Positions 17,283-26,336 of a DNA stretch of 37,168 nt are shown here, piece by piece; within the stretch, counting starts at the first letter, position 1, and every line of letters begins with the position of its first letter. The stretch is taken from assembly GCA_003030785.1 (NCBI GenBank), contig PYVH01000026.1, forward strand, positions 1 through 37,168. The letters are read 5' to 3'. The notes beneath the pieces were generated by a model. It had not been told where the DNA came from, made no database searches, and worked only from the letters and a program-made list of their open reading frames with translations. Source of the DNA: Marinobacter sp. B9-2 (GTDB taxonomy: Bacteria; Pseudomonadota; Gammaproteobacteria; Pseudomonadales; Oleiphilaceae). The translations under genes were made by a program, and so were the position numbers.

Positions 17283-19223
17283 ATGTCACTCAGTTTTATC
17301 AGGCGGCTGATCTCAAGCCGCCTTCTCCGACCGGTTTTCATTGTTCTGGTGGTGGCCGGTCTGGTTCAGGTCCTGGTCAGCCAGTGGCTGATTTCCAGTC
17401 AGGTGGAGCGCCTGGTCAACACTGCAGGGTCTGCCCTTGAGGCCAGCAGTCAGCAGGTCAGCGCCTCCTTCGGGGATACCCGCGAGGATGTCCGCACCCG
17501 TCTGGAGACCATGCGGCAGAAGACCACCGAGGAACTCTCCGCCGAGCTCACCCGCCAGCAGACTGCACAACAGGAACGCGTTGCCGGCAACGTTCGGACC
17601 GCTGTTATGGCCGAAGCCCAGGGGCTGGCCGATGTGCTGGCTGCTGTTGCTGCCCCGCTGATCTGGGACCGGGATGTCCCCCGCCTGACCGATCTGGTGG
17701 AACTGGCCGACGCCCGGGAATCGGTGCTGTTCGCGGTGTATTACGACCAGTACGGTGATCGCCTGACCCGCTATGTGGATCGCACCGACGACCGGGTACG
17801 CACCTTAATGGAGCAGGGGGAAGGCCGTGGTGCGGCAAATAAGGTCCTGGATGCGGCAAGTCGTGACCCCAACGTTGTCGTCATCACCGCAGATATTGCA
17901 CCCCAGGGTTCGGCCATTGGCCAGCTGAAGCTGGGGTTGTCTCTGGAAGGCATCAACCGTGATCTGGCTGCCCTGGAAGAGGAATTCAGTGCCACGATTA
18001 CCGGAAGCATTGATGCCCTTCGCGACACTCTGGAGGCGGAAACCGAACAGGTGAACCAGCGTCTTCAGCAGCAGCTGGCCGGCATGGATTCAGACACCCG
18101 CTCCAGAATCCAGAGCACGGTGGAAGCACTGAATGCCGAGGCTTCAAGCCTCTCCGCCAACCTCAGTATGCTGGCGATCGGCTCCGTGGTGGTTCTGATC
18201 CTGCTGGTGGCCCTGGTGCTTGGTGGCGGGTTGCTGCCCCGGGTTTTCCGTCTGAGCTCGGCGATCTGGGGTATTGCCGATGGTGAGGCCGATCTCACCC
18301 GCCGGGTTTCCATGAAAGGCAAGGATGAGCTCACGGAAATGGCGCAAGGTGTGAACCGCTTTATTGCCCGAATCCAGGAGCTGGTTTCCGAGGTCAAAGA
18401 GTCCGCCGAATCGGCCGCCGGCCAGGCCCAGGCTCAGGGCGACATAAGCCGCAGTGCCGTGGCCGCGGTGAATCGCCAGGAGCAGGACGTGGCCGAGGTG
18501 TCCGGCACCATGGAAGCCATGTCTCGAAGTATTTCGGAGGTGGCGGAAAACATTCAGGACATCGCCGGCTCGGTCAGCAATGTCAGTTCCGAAAGCGAGG
18601 CCACCGCGGGTATTTCCCAGGAAGTGCGCAACCGGCTGGATCAGGTAGTCCGCAATGTTGAACAGGCGGTGGAGGCGGTCAATCAGCTGGACCACCAGAG
18701 CAAGGAAATCGGTTCGGTGCTGTCGGTGATTGGTGCCATTGCAGAGCAAACGAACCTGCTGGCACTGAACGCCGCCATCGAGGCGGCCCGTGCAGGAGAA
18801 TCCGGCCGGGGCTTTGCGGTGGTGGCCGATGAGGTCCGCACCCTGGCAAGCCGGACCCAGGAATCCACCACCGAAATCCAGTCCATCATCGAACGCCTGC
18901 AGCAGGGCAGTCGACAGGCGGTCAGCGCTATCGGTGAGGTCTCTGGCCAGGTTGCCGAATCCTCCTCGGAGTTCCGCCGGGCCGATGAACATTTCGATCG
19001 GATCAATCAGCTGCTCAGCAGCCTTCAGGATCGGGCCCTGGCGATTTCATCCGTGGCAGAAGAGCAGGGCCGGCATGCCAGTGAGGTCAGCGTGAGCGTG
19101 AGCGATATTGCTGGCTCTTCCCGCCAGACGGTTGAAGCCATTGAGCGCTCCGATGAGGCCAGTGGCCAGATTGCCCGGACACTGACCTCGTTGAAGGATA
19201 AAGCCTCACAGTTTCAGGTTTAG
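17283..19223 (+). CDS. Methyl-accepting chemotaxis protein
   Basis: A 646-residue transmembrane chemoreceptor. Transmembrane helix 1 spans about residues 15-37, a periplasmic sensor region 38-294 (coiled-coil flanks around a compact segment, 110-225), helix 2 about 295-317, a HAMP domain about 318-370, and a cytoplasmic signalling domain with the conserved tip [20 protein letters not shown] and [12 protein letters not shown], which contacts CheA and CheW. No CheR-binding pentapeptide is seen at the C-terminus. The sensor region is not one I can assign to a ligand. GGAG lies 5 bases before the ATG. The stop codon overlaps the convergent gene's stop. Confidence 0.95.
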   Translation: MSLSFIRRLISSRLLRPVFIVLVVAGLVQVLVSQWLISSQVERLVNTAGSALEASSQQVSASFGDTREDVRTRLETMRQKTTEELSAELTRQQTAQQERVAGNVRTAVMAEAQGLADVLAAVAAPLIWDRDVPRLTDLVELADARESVLFAVYYDQYGDRLTRYVDRTDDRVRTLMEQGEGRGAANKVLDAASRDPNVVVITADIAPQGSAIGQLKLGLSLEGINRDLAALEEEFSATITGSIDALRDTLEAETEQVNQRLQQQLAGMDSDTRSRIQSTVEALNAEASSLSANLSMLAIGSVVVLILLVALVLGGGLLPRVFRLSSAIWGIADGEADLTRRVSMKGKDELTEMAQGVNRFIARIQELVSEVKESAESAAGQAQAQGDISRSAVAAVNRQEQDVAEVSGTMEAMSRSISEVAENIQDIAGSVSNVSSESEATAGISQEVRNRLDQVVRNVEQAVEAVNQLDHQSKEIGSVLSVIGAIAEQTNLLALNAAIEAARAGESGRGFAVVADEVRTLASRTQESTTEIQSIIERLQQGSRQAVSAIGEVSGQVAESSSEFRRADEHFDRINQLLSSLQDRALAISSVAEEQGRHASEVSVSVSDIAGSSRQTVEAIERSDEASGQIARTLTSLKDKASQFQV

Positions 19224-19232
19224 GAACCTGAA
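19213..19232. terminator. Hairpin across two convergent stop codons
   Basis: TTCAGGTT and AACCTGAA form an 8-bp stem with loop TAGG. The chemoreceptor gene and the convergent nitronate monooxygenase-like gene overlap by 4 bases here and both stop codons lie in or beside the loop. It could end both transcripts, though T-runs are lacking. Confidence 0.5.
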
Positions 19233-20194
19233 GATAGCAGGCGCTCCCGGGCGCTTCTGTATTCGTCGGTCAGGCGGCTCACCAGGTCCGGGACGCTCAG
19301 CACGTCGTCGATCTGGCTGACCCCCTGGCCGGCGGACCACACGGTTTTCCAGGCTTTGGCTTCATCATCAATGGGCTTCAGCTTTTCCCCGTAGTTGATC
19401 TCGCCGGCCTGGTTCAATTTGTCCATGGGGAAGCCGGCTGCCTCCAGACTCTGGCGGATGAAGCTGGCGGGCACACCGGATACCGCCGGTGTGTGAATAA
19501 TGTCGCCAGACACCGCCTCGATGATCATGTTCCGGTAGGCTTCGTCGGCCTGGGACTCGAACGTGTTGATAAACCGGGTGCCCAGGTAGGCCAGGTCCGC
19601 GCCCATGGCCTGGGCCGCCAGCAGGTCCTCACCGTGGGACAGCCCACCGGCGAGCAGAATCGTGCCATCAAAGACTTCCCGGATTTCGTGCACCAGAACG
19701 AACGGGTTGATGGTGCCCGCATGGCCACCGGCACCCGCCGCCACTGCGATGATACCGTCAACCCCCGCCTCCGCTGCCTTGCGGGCATGCTTCTGGTTGG
19801 TCACGTCATGGAACACCACGCCGCCATAGCTGTGAACCGCTTCCACCACCTGGCTGGCGGCTCCGAGAGAGGTAATGATGATAGGCACCTGGTGTTTTAC
19901 ACACAGTTCCAGATCCGCCTGCCAGCGGTGATTGGTCCGGTGCACGATCAGGTTAACGGCGTAGGGCGCCGTTGTGACACCCGGATTCGTGCTTCGAAAG
20001 GCTACCAACTCTTCATTCATCTGGATCAGCCAGTCTTCAAAGCCTTCGCTGGTACGCTGGTTCAGGGCCGGGAAGCTGCCAACGATGCCTTGCTTGCAGC
20101 AGGCAAGCGCCAGTTCCGGGCCAGAGATCAGGAACATGGGTGCGGCCACCAGAGGCAGTGAGAGAGAGTCTTTCATGGAAGCGGGCAACGGCAT
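19220..20194 (-). CDS. Nitronate monooxygenase-family flavoprotein
   Basis: A 324-residue TIM-barrel FMN protein. The N-terminal block [31 protein letters not shown], the central [20 protein letters not shown] and [30 protein letters not shown] (phosphate binding of FMN) fit the nitronate monooxygenase (2-nitropropane dioxygenase) family. Such enzymes oxidise nitronates; related proteins act as enoyl-ACP reductases (FabK), so the substrate is unproven. AAGGAATCCTC precedes the ATG. It is divergent from the DsbA-like gene and convergent with the chemoreceptor gene. Confidence 0.88.
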   Translation of the reverse strand: MPLPASMKDSLSLPLVAAPMFLISGPELALACCKQGIVGSFPALNQRTSEGFEDWLIQMNEELVAFRSTNPGVTTAPYAVNLIVHRTNHRWQADLELCVKHQVPIIITSLGAASQVVEAVHSYGGVVFHDVTNQKHARKAAEAGVDGIIAVAAGAGGHAGTINPFVLVHEIREVFDGTILLAGGLSHGEDLLAAQAMGADLAYLGTRFINTFESQADEAYRNMIIEAVSGDIIHTPAVSGVPASFIRQSLEAAGFPMDKLNQAGEINYGEKLKPIDDEAKAWKTVWSAGQGVSQIDDVLSVPDLVSRLTDEYRSARERLLSSGS

Positions 20195-20321
20195 GAGGAT
20201 TCCTTAATTTTTGTTGGAACTTTTGTAGGATATAAAGGATCTTAGCGTGCCCGGCCGGTTCTGAAAACGGTCGCGAGCTAATTAATTCCGGAAAACCAGA
20301 AACACAAAAAGGAGCCCCTCC

Positions 20322-21053
20322 ATGGGTGAAGCAAAACGTCGCAAGGAAACCGGTGCACCGCCTCCCCCAAAAGCAGAATCCAACAAGCCGCTGTATGCCG
20401 GCATTGGTTTGCTGGTTCTGGCGGCGGTGCTTCTCGGTGTCTTTTTCCTGACCGCCGCACCCGAACCGACTTCAGACGAACTGCCTGTGGCTGCGCCCAA
20501 TGCCGAGGAGTTTCCGGCGCAGCTGGACCAGTACGGTGTCTCCGTCGGCCCCGAAGATGCCCCGGTGGTGGTGCGTGAATTTGCCGACTACCAGTGCCCC
20601 GCCTGCGGCAGCTTTTCCTCTGCCAGCAAGCAGCTGAAAGAGGAATACGTGGAGGCCGGCAAGGTTCGCTTCGTCTACTTTGATCTGCCGTTGCAGCAGC
20701 ATCAGAACGCTATGCCCGCTGCACAGGCAGCCCGCTGCGCCGGTGACCAGGACGCTTACTGGGAAATGCACGATCGCCTCTACGGTTTTCAGACCGAGTG
20801 GAGTGCTTCGAACGATCCGGTCGCAACCTTTACCCGTTATGCCGGGGATCTCGGGCTGGATGAGCGCCGCTTTCGCCGGTGCATGACCACCGAACTGCAC
20901 CGCGAGGCTGTCGAGCAGAGCCGCCAGGTGGCCATGCAGTTACGAGTCACCAGCACACCGACGGTTCTGGTGGATAACATTCGCCTGACCCGACCGGGCT
21001 GGGGTCAACTTTCCGCCGTAGTTGAGCGTGAACTGGCTGATGAGGCGGAATGA
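20322..21053 (+). CDS. Membrane-anchored DsbA-like thiol oxidoreductase
   Basis: A 243-residue protein with a short basic cytoplasmic N-terminus (GEAKRRKETG), one transmembrane helix (about 24-45) and a periplasmic thioredoxin-fold domain. The active site is CPAC (Cys92-Cys95), following REFADYQ; TSTPTVLVDN holds the cis-proline loop. It therefore belongs to the DsbA/DsbG-like 'thioredoxin_4' group, which forms or isomerises disulphides in exported proteins. AAAAGGAGCCCCTCC precedes the ATG. The 127-bp gap upstream is shared with the divergent flavoprotein gene. Confidence 0.9.
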   Translation: MGEAKRRKETGAPPPPKAESNKPLYAGIGLLVLAAVLLGVFFLTAAPEPTSDELPVAAPNAEEFPAQLDQYGVSVGPEDAPVVVREFADYQCPACGSFSSASKQLKEEYVEAGKVRFVYFDLPLQQHQNAMPAAQAARCAGDQDAYWEMHDRLYGFQTEWSASNDPVATFTRYAGDLGLDERRFRRCMTTELHREAVEQSRQVAMQLRVTSTPTVLVDNIRLTRPGWGQLSAVVERELADEAE

Positions 21054-21080
21054 GGATTTGATCCCCGGGTAACCCCGCAC

Positions 21081-21108
21081 TTGATCGTGAGCCTGAGTTG
21101 GTTAAAAT
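21081..21108 (+). promoter_or_regulatory. Putative promoter of trhO
   Basis: TTGATC (21081-21086) and TAAAAT (21103-21108) are separated by 16 bases and resemble a sigma-70 promoter. A 9-bp inverted repeat (GAGCCTGAG at 21089-21097, CTCAGGCTC at 21118-21126) brackets the -10 element and could be an operator or the terminator of the gene before. Confidence 0.5.
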
Positions 21109-21197
21109 TTGCGCCCTCTCAGGCTCCAGCCTTTGATACTTTCAACCAGTTCCGAAACCATGCTCCGGATTTACGGTCCGGCCCGCAGGAGAAAATG

Positions 21198-22217
21198 ATG
21201 AGCAACAACGTTGTTGTCTGCGCACTGTACAAGTTCGCAGTCCTGAATGATTATAAATCCCTCCGCCAGCCGCTGCTGGACCTGATGCTCGAGAAAGACG
21301 TGCACGGCACTTTGCTGCTGGCGCGCGAGGGCATCAACGGCACCATTGCCGGCAGCCGCGAAGGCATTGATGCCGTGAAAGACTGGATCGCCAGCGACGA
21401 GCGGTTCGACGGCATTGATTACAAAGAGTCCTTTGTGGACATCCAGCCGTTCAAACGCACCAAAGTGAAGTTCAAGAAAGAGATCGTCACCATGGGTGTG
21501 GACGGTATTGATCCGAAGCGGATTGTCGGCACGTATGTGGATCCGAAAGAATGGAACAAACTGATTTCCGATCCGGATGTGGTGCTGGTGGATACCCGCA
21601 ACCAGTACGAAGTGGAAATCGGCACCTTTGAAAATGCCGTCAATCCGGCCACTGATACCTTCCGGGAGTTCCCGGAATACGTGAAACAGAACCTGGATCC
21701 TTCGAAGCATAAGAAGGTGGCGATGTTCTGTACCGGCGGTATCCGTTGCGAGAAATCCACCGCGTATCTCAAGGAGCAGGGTTTCGAGGAGGTCTATCAC
21801 CTCAAGGGCGGCATCCTGAAATACCTGGAGGAGGTCCCGGAAGATCAGAGCCTGTGGCACGGAGAGTGCTTCGTGTTTGATGACCGGGTAACGGTCAACC
21901 ACCGGCTGGAGCGCGGCGATTACGACCAGTGCCATGCCTGCCGGAGGCCAATCACCGAGGAAGACAAACAGCGCCCCGAGTACGAGCAGGGCGTGAGCTG
22001 CCATCAGTGCATCGATTCGCTGACTGAAGAGCAGAAAGCCCGGTTTGCCGAGCGTGAACGTCAGATGCGTCTGGCGGAAGAGCGCGGCGAAGCCCACGTT
22101 GGTGGTGAAGCCGCGCGCATCATTGCCGAGCGCAAGGCCCGGAAAAAGGCTGAAAGAGAACGTCAGGCCCGGAAAAGCCTCGATGGCGAGAGGGCGAGGA
22201 GCACCGAGGGCGCCTGA
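21198..22217 (+). CDS. trhO: tRNA uridine-34 hydroxylase (rhodanese family)
   Basis: TrhO (YceA) makes 5-hydroxyuridine at position 34 of tRNAs, the first step to cmo5U/mo5U. The protein has 339 residues, with an N-terminal domain ([13 protein letters not shown]), a rhodanese domain with the catalytic loop [10 protein letters not shown] (Cys178), then a cysteine-rich segment (CHACRRPI...SCHQCID) and a basic C-terminal helix. I chose ATG at 21198, because AGGAG lies 6 bases before it; ATG at 21195 is also possible, and upstream codons have no support. The C-terminal extension rich in Arg/Lys/Glu is longer than in many TrhO proteins. Confidence 0.93.
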   Translation: MSNNVVVCALYKFAVLNDYKSLRQPLLDLMLEKDVHGTLLLAREGINGTIAGSREGIDAVKDWIASDERFDGIDYKESFVDIQPFKRTKVKFKKEIVTMGVDGIDPKRIVGTYVDPKEWNKLISDPDVVLVDTRNQYEVEIGTFENAVNPATDTFREFPEYVKQNLDPSKHKKVAMFCTGGIRCEKSTAYLKEQGFEEVYHLKGGILKYLEEVPEDQSLWHGECFVFDDRVTVNHRLERGDYDQCHACRRPITEEDKQRPEYEQGVSCHQCIDSLTEEQKARFAERERQMRLAEERGEAHVGGEAARIIAERKARKKAERERQARKSLDGERARSTEGA

Positions 22218-22238
22218 CCAACCCCCAAAGGAGACTTC

Positions 22239-22970
22239 ATGGATTTACGACAGGCTGTAGCCATTACCGCAGTTGCAATCGCGCCCTTTGCCAGTGCGCA
22301 GGAGGCAGACAACTTGAAGGGCGAAACCGAGCTGGGTGTGTTGATCACCTCGGGCACTACCGAAGAGACCAACATCAAGGGCCGTCTGGGTCTGCTTCAT
22401 GAAGTCGAATCCTGGCGCAACAGCGGGGAATTCCGAACCAACTACTCCGAGACAGAGGACGAGACCACCACCGAGAAGTACCTCGCTGAGCTGGAGACGA
22501 ACTACAAGTTCGATAAAAATCAGTACTGGTTTCTGCGGGGATCATACGAAGATGATCGTTTCTCCGGCTACGATTTCGAATCCACGGTAACCACCGGTTA
22601 CGGTAACCGGGTCTGGACCTCTGGCGAGCGCTCCTTCCTCGATCTCTCGGTCGGTGGCGGTTACCGCTATAATAGACTTGAGATGGTCAACGCCAAGGGC
22701 GAGGACACCGAGAAAGAAGCGATTGCCCGCCTGGCGGGAAAGTTTGATTACGCTCTGACCGCCAACTCCCTGTTCCGGCAGAAACTCAGTACCGAAATCG
22801 GCCTGGACGACAGCAACACCGTGACCGAATCGGAAACGTCACTGCAGGCGAACGTGATCGGGAACCTGTCCATGAAAGCCGCGTTCCGGGTGAAGCACCT
22901 GTCGGATCCCCCGGTTGGCTCTGAAAACACCGACACCGAAACCTCGCTGTCACTGCTCTATGGTTTCTGA
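22239..22970 (+). CDS. DUF481-family outer-membrane protein
   Basis: A 243-residue protein with a Sec signal peptide (residues 1 to about 20, ending FASAQEAD) and a body of alternating beta-strands (GETELGVLITSGTTEETNIKG, then FLRGSYEDDRFSGYD and LSVGGGYRYNRL) that ends in phenylalanine, as outer-membrane barrels do. It fits the YdiY/DUF481 family. The function is unknown. It starts 21 bases after trhO with AAAGGAGACTTC in front, so it may be cotranscribed. A hairpin with T-run follows. Confidence 0.88.
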   Translation: MDLRQAVAITAVAIAPFASAQEADNLKGETELGVLITSGTTEETNIKGRLGLLHEVESWRNSGEFRTNYSETEDETTTEKYLAELETNYKFDKNQYWFLRGSYEDDRFSGYDFESTVTTGYGNRVWTSGERSFLDLSVGGGYRYNRLEMVNAKGEDTEKEAIARLAGKFDYALTANSLFRQKLSTEIGLDDSNTVTESETSLQANVIGNLSMKAAFRVKHLSDPPVGSENTDTETSLSLLYGF

Positions 22971-22986
22971 TTGAGAGCGTGAATTC

Positions 22987-23037
22987 GGGGTCAGATGAAA
23001 ATTTCATCTGACCCCATTTTCATCTGACCCCAATTTT
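22987..23037. terminator. GGGGTCAGATG palindrome, dispersed repeat and terminator
   Basis: GGGGTCAGATGAAA and TTTCATCTGACCCC form a 14-bp stem with a single central base (22987-23015), followed by ATTTTC; the right arm is then repeated directly (CATCTGACCCCA, 23021-23032) and followed by ATTTT. It sits in the gap between convergent genes and can end the plus-strand transcript. Similar GGGGTCAGA palindromes are widespread in gammaproteobacterial genomes, so it is probably also a dispersed repeat. Confidence 0.75.
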
Positions 23038-23042
23038 AGACT

Positions 23043-23990
23043 TCAGACGTTGTTTCTGAGGCCAAGCTCATCCGGGTAGGGGGTCAGGTACTGCTGGGCA
23101 TGCAGGTAGTCAACCGGCTCCCTCCGCTGTGCCATGCGCAGCAGGGTCATCGGCACCACCAGAGGCACCTCGCCCCGGCGGTAAGCTTCCATCTGTTCCA
23201 TCAGCACCTTGCGATCTTCGTCACCCATGGAATCCCGCAGGTAGCCCATCAGGTGCTGCATGGCGTTCATGTGTGAACCCCGGCTCACCTTCTTGCTCAT
23301 GGCCTCCATGAACAGGTGGATGTACCGCTCGGCGATGTCTTCCAGTGGCTCGGATTTCAAGTCCCCCAGCATGGGGCCGAGCTGGCGGTAGATCCTTTCC
23401 GAGTGTGCCAGAAGCTGGAACTTGTGGCGGGTATGAAACTCGATCAGCGCCTTGGCGGAGAGCTTGTCGCCGGCCACGTTCTGCATCCAGTCTTCGTAGG
23501 CAAACACCCGCTCAATGAAGTTCTCCCGGATCATGTCGTCATTGAGGCGTCCTTCCTCCTCCACCGGCATCAGCGGGTAGGCTTGCAGCAACGCCTCGGC
23601 AAACATGCCCCGGCCATCGCGGCGGGTCACGTTGCCCTCCTCGTTATGAACCTTGATGCGCTCCATGCCACAGCTGGGTGATTTGGCCATCAGGATATAA
23701 CCGCGCAGGTCCGCCAGGGTGGGCATGATCTGCTCGATAAAGCCACGCATGGCGTCGGTATGATCCGCTGCCCCTTTGGTTTCAATCAGGCGCAGGCCAT
23801 CGCTGTACTCGCGCAGGTGGATGGCAGGGCGGGGTACGCCCAGGCCGGCTTCCAGCTCCGGGCAGATGGAGCGGAAATCAAAGTGTTTCGAGAGCACCTG
23901 GGTGCAGTAGCGGGAATGTTTATGGCCGCCATCATGGCGAACTTCCTTGCCCAGCAGGCAGGTGCTGATTCCGACGGGGATGCCGCTCAC
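23043..23990 (-). CDS. DUF523-DUF1722 protein (TudS-like iron-sulfur domain)
   Basis: A 315-residue two-domain protein. The N-terminal DUF523 domain (about 1-150) keeps three cysteines, Cys11 (ISTCLLG), Cys43 (ICPE) and Cys107 (SPSCG), which match the three cluster ligands of the [4Fe-4S] thiouracil desulfurase TudS. The C-terminal DUF1722 domain (about 185-305) begins KALIEFHTRHKFQLLAHS. This fusion is common in proteobacteria and has been linked to light-induced or stress genes. The start is GTG at 23990 with GGAG 7 bases upstream. Desulfurase activity is inference. Confidence 0.88.
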   Translation of the reverse strand: MSGIPVGISTCLLGKEVRHDGGHKHSRYCTQVLSKHFDFRSICPELEAGLGVPRPAIHLREYSDGLRLIETKGAADHTDAMRGFIEQIMPTLADLRGYILMAKSPSCGMERIKVHNEEGNVTRRDGRGMFAEALLQAYPLMPVEEEGRLNDDMIRENFIERVFAYEDWMQNVAGDKLSAKALIEFHTRHKFQLLAHSERIYRQLGPMLGDLKSEPLEDIAERYIHLFMEAMSKKVSRGSHMNAMQHLMGYLRDSMGDEDRKVLMEQMEAYRRGEVPLVVPMTLLRMAQRREPVDYLHAQQYLTPYPDELGLRNNV

Positions 23991-24092
23991 GTTAGTCTCC
24001 GATAATAACCAGGTCTGATAGCTAAAACTGTCTTTGTAATACGTGAATTCAGTCTAGCCCGATCAGGCCGCTGCGGAAAACTGTAACCCCAC

Positions 24093-26336
24093 CTATTCAG
24101 GATGGATTATCGAGCCTTTTCGTTTCTTCGCGGCCATGGCGAGTGTGGTGGCGTAGATGGTGCGGACGTCTTGGGCGAACTGCTCCACTGAGTAGTCCCT
24201 GGCAAATTCCAGGGCCTGTTCGGAGAGTTTTTCACGCAGATCGTCGTCTTCCAGTAGCTTTTTGACTTGCGCCCGCCACTGGTCCTGTTTTTCCGGCGTC
24301 TTGAAGCCGTTGAACCCGTGTCGGACAACGTCTTCAATGCCACTGGAGCGAACCGCTACGACCGGCAAACCGGCAGCCATCGCCTCCAGAATTACCATGC
24401 CCTGGGTTTCGGAGATGGAGGCGAACAGGAAGGCATCCCCCAGTCGGTACCAGGTGGCCATTTCGTCCGGCGGCACGGCACCAACAAGGGTGAAGTGTTG
24501 TTGAAGTCCCAGGTCTTCGATCTTCTTCTGCAAGCGGTCCTTTTGGTGGCCATCGCCGATCATCAGGAACCGGAAGGGCACATGGGTTTCCCGCCGCAGG
24601 GCATCAATGGCCTCAATCATGAAGTCGATGTTTTTCTCGTTCGAGAGCCGGGAAACACTGACAAACACTTTCTCATTCCTGAGCTTCAGCTTCTCCCGGA
24701 GTTGCTCGACGTCCTTTTCCTGAACCTCCTGGAACTTGTGATATTCAATGCCGGTAGGCTGCACGAAGGTCGGTGTTTTAACCCCGATCATCCGCAGATA
24801 TTCCTCCGTGGAGTAGGTAGGCACGATCACACCGTCGCACTTGTTGGCAAAGCGTTTGATCAGCGCGTGCGAAATCAGGTTCCGGAACAGCATGCCGGGT
24901 AGCGGCACGAAGTGGGCGTAATGCTCCAGGCGGGTATGGTAGGTGTATATGGCCGGGATATTCAGGGTGCGAGCCACGAACAGGCCCAGCGACCCCAGCC
25001 AGAACGGATGGTGCAGATGGATGATATCCGGCTTGAACGCCCGAACCCGTTTGCGAATCCGCCCGAGGAAAATATTGGCCAGCCGGAATTCCCGCTTCTC
25101 GCCCATGGCCAGTAGCGAGGGCACTCGCAAAACGTGGGATTCGGTTTCCGGCTGCCCCTTGTAGCGGGGCGCCACGACCAGCAGTTTATCGCCAAGCGCT
25201 TCCAGGCCCCGGCGCAGGCGTTCAATGGAAATGGGTACCCCGCCGATGAAGGGCAGGTAGTTGTTGGTAAACATGGCCACCCGCATCGGTTTGTCCAGCC
25301 AGGGCGAGGGGTCCAGGTCGTAGTCCGGGTAATAATCCTTGCCGATGAAAATGGCGCCGTACAGCTTGATCGCAATGGCCGCAAACACGGCGACGATCAG
25401 AATAAAGTTGAGGTAACCGGTGTAGAACAGGGAGTAGATAAAGAACCAGAGACTTTCCAGCCGCTTCAGAACCGGGTGCTGGCCCACTTCCAGTCGCTGC
25501 AGACGGTGTGTTACCTCGCCATCTGAGTCTACATTCACCTGCACGTAGTGATAGAAACTGGTGTCGTTGTTCATAACCAGGCCACCGGCGCCACCCGTGG
25601 TAACGAAGGTGGTGTCTTCTACCGTCTTTTCCGAATAGAGCGAGAGGTTGGCTGAAAATACCCGGTCAACGTCATGCTCCTCGATGGCCTGTAGAAGGGC
25701 GTCCCGGAACTCGGGCGGCGCCAGGTAATCATCCTTCTGGTCGAACGGGGCATTCTCGTCCGGATGAAGGGGAGGGTGCCCGATGAACAAGATCCTCGCC
25801 TTCGACGTGTCCTGGGCCAGCAAATCCTTCAGCCAGCGGATCTGCCAGCGCCAGGGAGTTTTACCGGTGCTGTCCAGAAAAATCAGCCGGCTATTGCCCG
25901 CTTCGATACTGAAGAAGTGCGGGCCGAAGTGATCGTAGAAACGGAAACTGCCAAAGTCCTCGTACTCGTGGGCACCGAAGGTCAGCAGATAGGGGATCTC
26001 CAGGTGGCTCAGAGTGCCGTAGAGTGCCCGGTACTTGTCTTCGCCGCCACCACTGACAGCGTTCCCCGCCGAAACCAGAAAATCCAGCCCGGATCGATTC
26101 AGCTCCGGGATGATGCGGTCCTCGAAGATGCCCACCGAATTATTGATATTGCCCACCACCGCGAAACTGAAGGGCTCGCCGGGTTCAAGTGCCTGATAAA
26201 TCCGTTCTACCTGCTCGGTATGAACCCCCTCGAAATCCTCCGTGAACAGATTCAGGTAGGTTTTGTAGCCAACCAGCAGAAACACCACCAGAAGACAGAG
26301 GTAAAACAGCAGCTTGAGTGGGTTTCGGAAGATCAT
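24093..26336 (-). CDS. Membrane glycosyltransferase (GT4) with degenerate phosphoesterase domain
   Basis: A 747-residue fusion. Transmembrane helix at about 8-25; calcineurin-like phosphoesterase fold at about 50-280; two hydrophobic segments at about 294-330; GT-B glycosyltransferase from Met351 (MRVAMFTNNYLPFIGGVPIS) to about 735, with the GT4 motif ETQGMVILE (Glu643, Glu651). The phosphoesterase motifs are altered: DxH reads NIN (63-65), GDxxD reads GNAVS, GNHE reads GAHE (121-124), GHxH reads SANLS; only GHPP (186-189) is intact. So that domain is probably not a metal phosphatase. The GT domain resembles diacylglycerol glucosyltransferases, suggesting glycolipid synthesis (inference). It overlaps the flippase-like gene by 4 bases. 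Confidence 0.9.
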   Translation of the reverse strand: MIFRNPLKLLFYLCLLVVFLLVGYKTYLNLFTEDFEGVHTEQVERIYQALEPGEPFSFAVVGNINNSVGIFEDRIIPELNRSGLDFLVSAGNAVSGGGEDKYRALYGTLSHLEIPYLLTFGAHEYEDFGSFRFYDHFGPHFFSIEAGNSRLIFLDSTGKTPWRWQIRWLKDLLAQDTSKARILFIGHPPLHPDENAPFDQKDDYLAPPEFRDALLQAIEEHDVDRVFSANLSLYSEKTVEDTTFVTTGGAGGLVMNNDTSFYHYVQVNVDSDGEVTHRLQRLEVGQHPVLKRLESLWFFIYSLFYTGYLNFILIVAVFAAIAIKLYGAIFIGKDYYPDYDLDPSPWLDKPMRVAMFTNNYLPFIGGVPISIERLRRGLEALGDKLLVVAPRYKGQPETESHVLRVPSLLAMGEKREFRLANIFLGRIRKRVRAFKPDIIHLHHPFWLGSLGLFVARTLNIPAIYTYHTRLEHYAHFVPLPGMLFRNLISHALIKRFANKCDGVIVPTYSTEEYLRMIGVKTPTFVQPTGIEYHKFQEVQEKDVEQLREKLKLRNEKVFVSVSRLSNEKNIDFMIEAIDALRRETHVPFRFLMIGDGHQKDRLQKKIEDLGLQQHFTLVGAVPPDEMATWYRLGDAFLFASISETQGMVILEAMAAGLPVVAVRSSGIEDVVRHGFNGFKTPEKQDQWRAQVKKLLEDDDLREKLSEQALEFARDYSVEQFAQDVRTIYATTLAMAAKKRKGSIIHPE

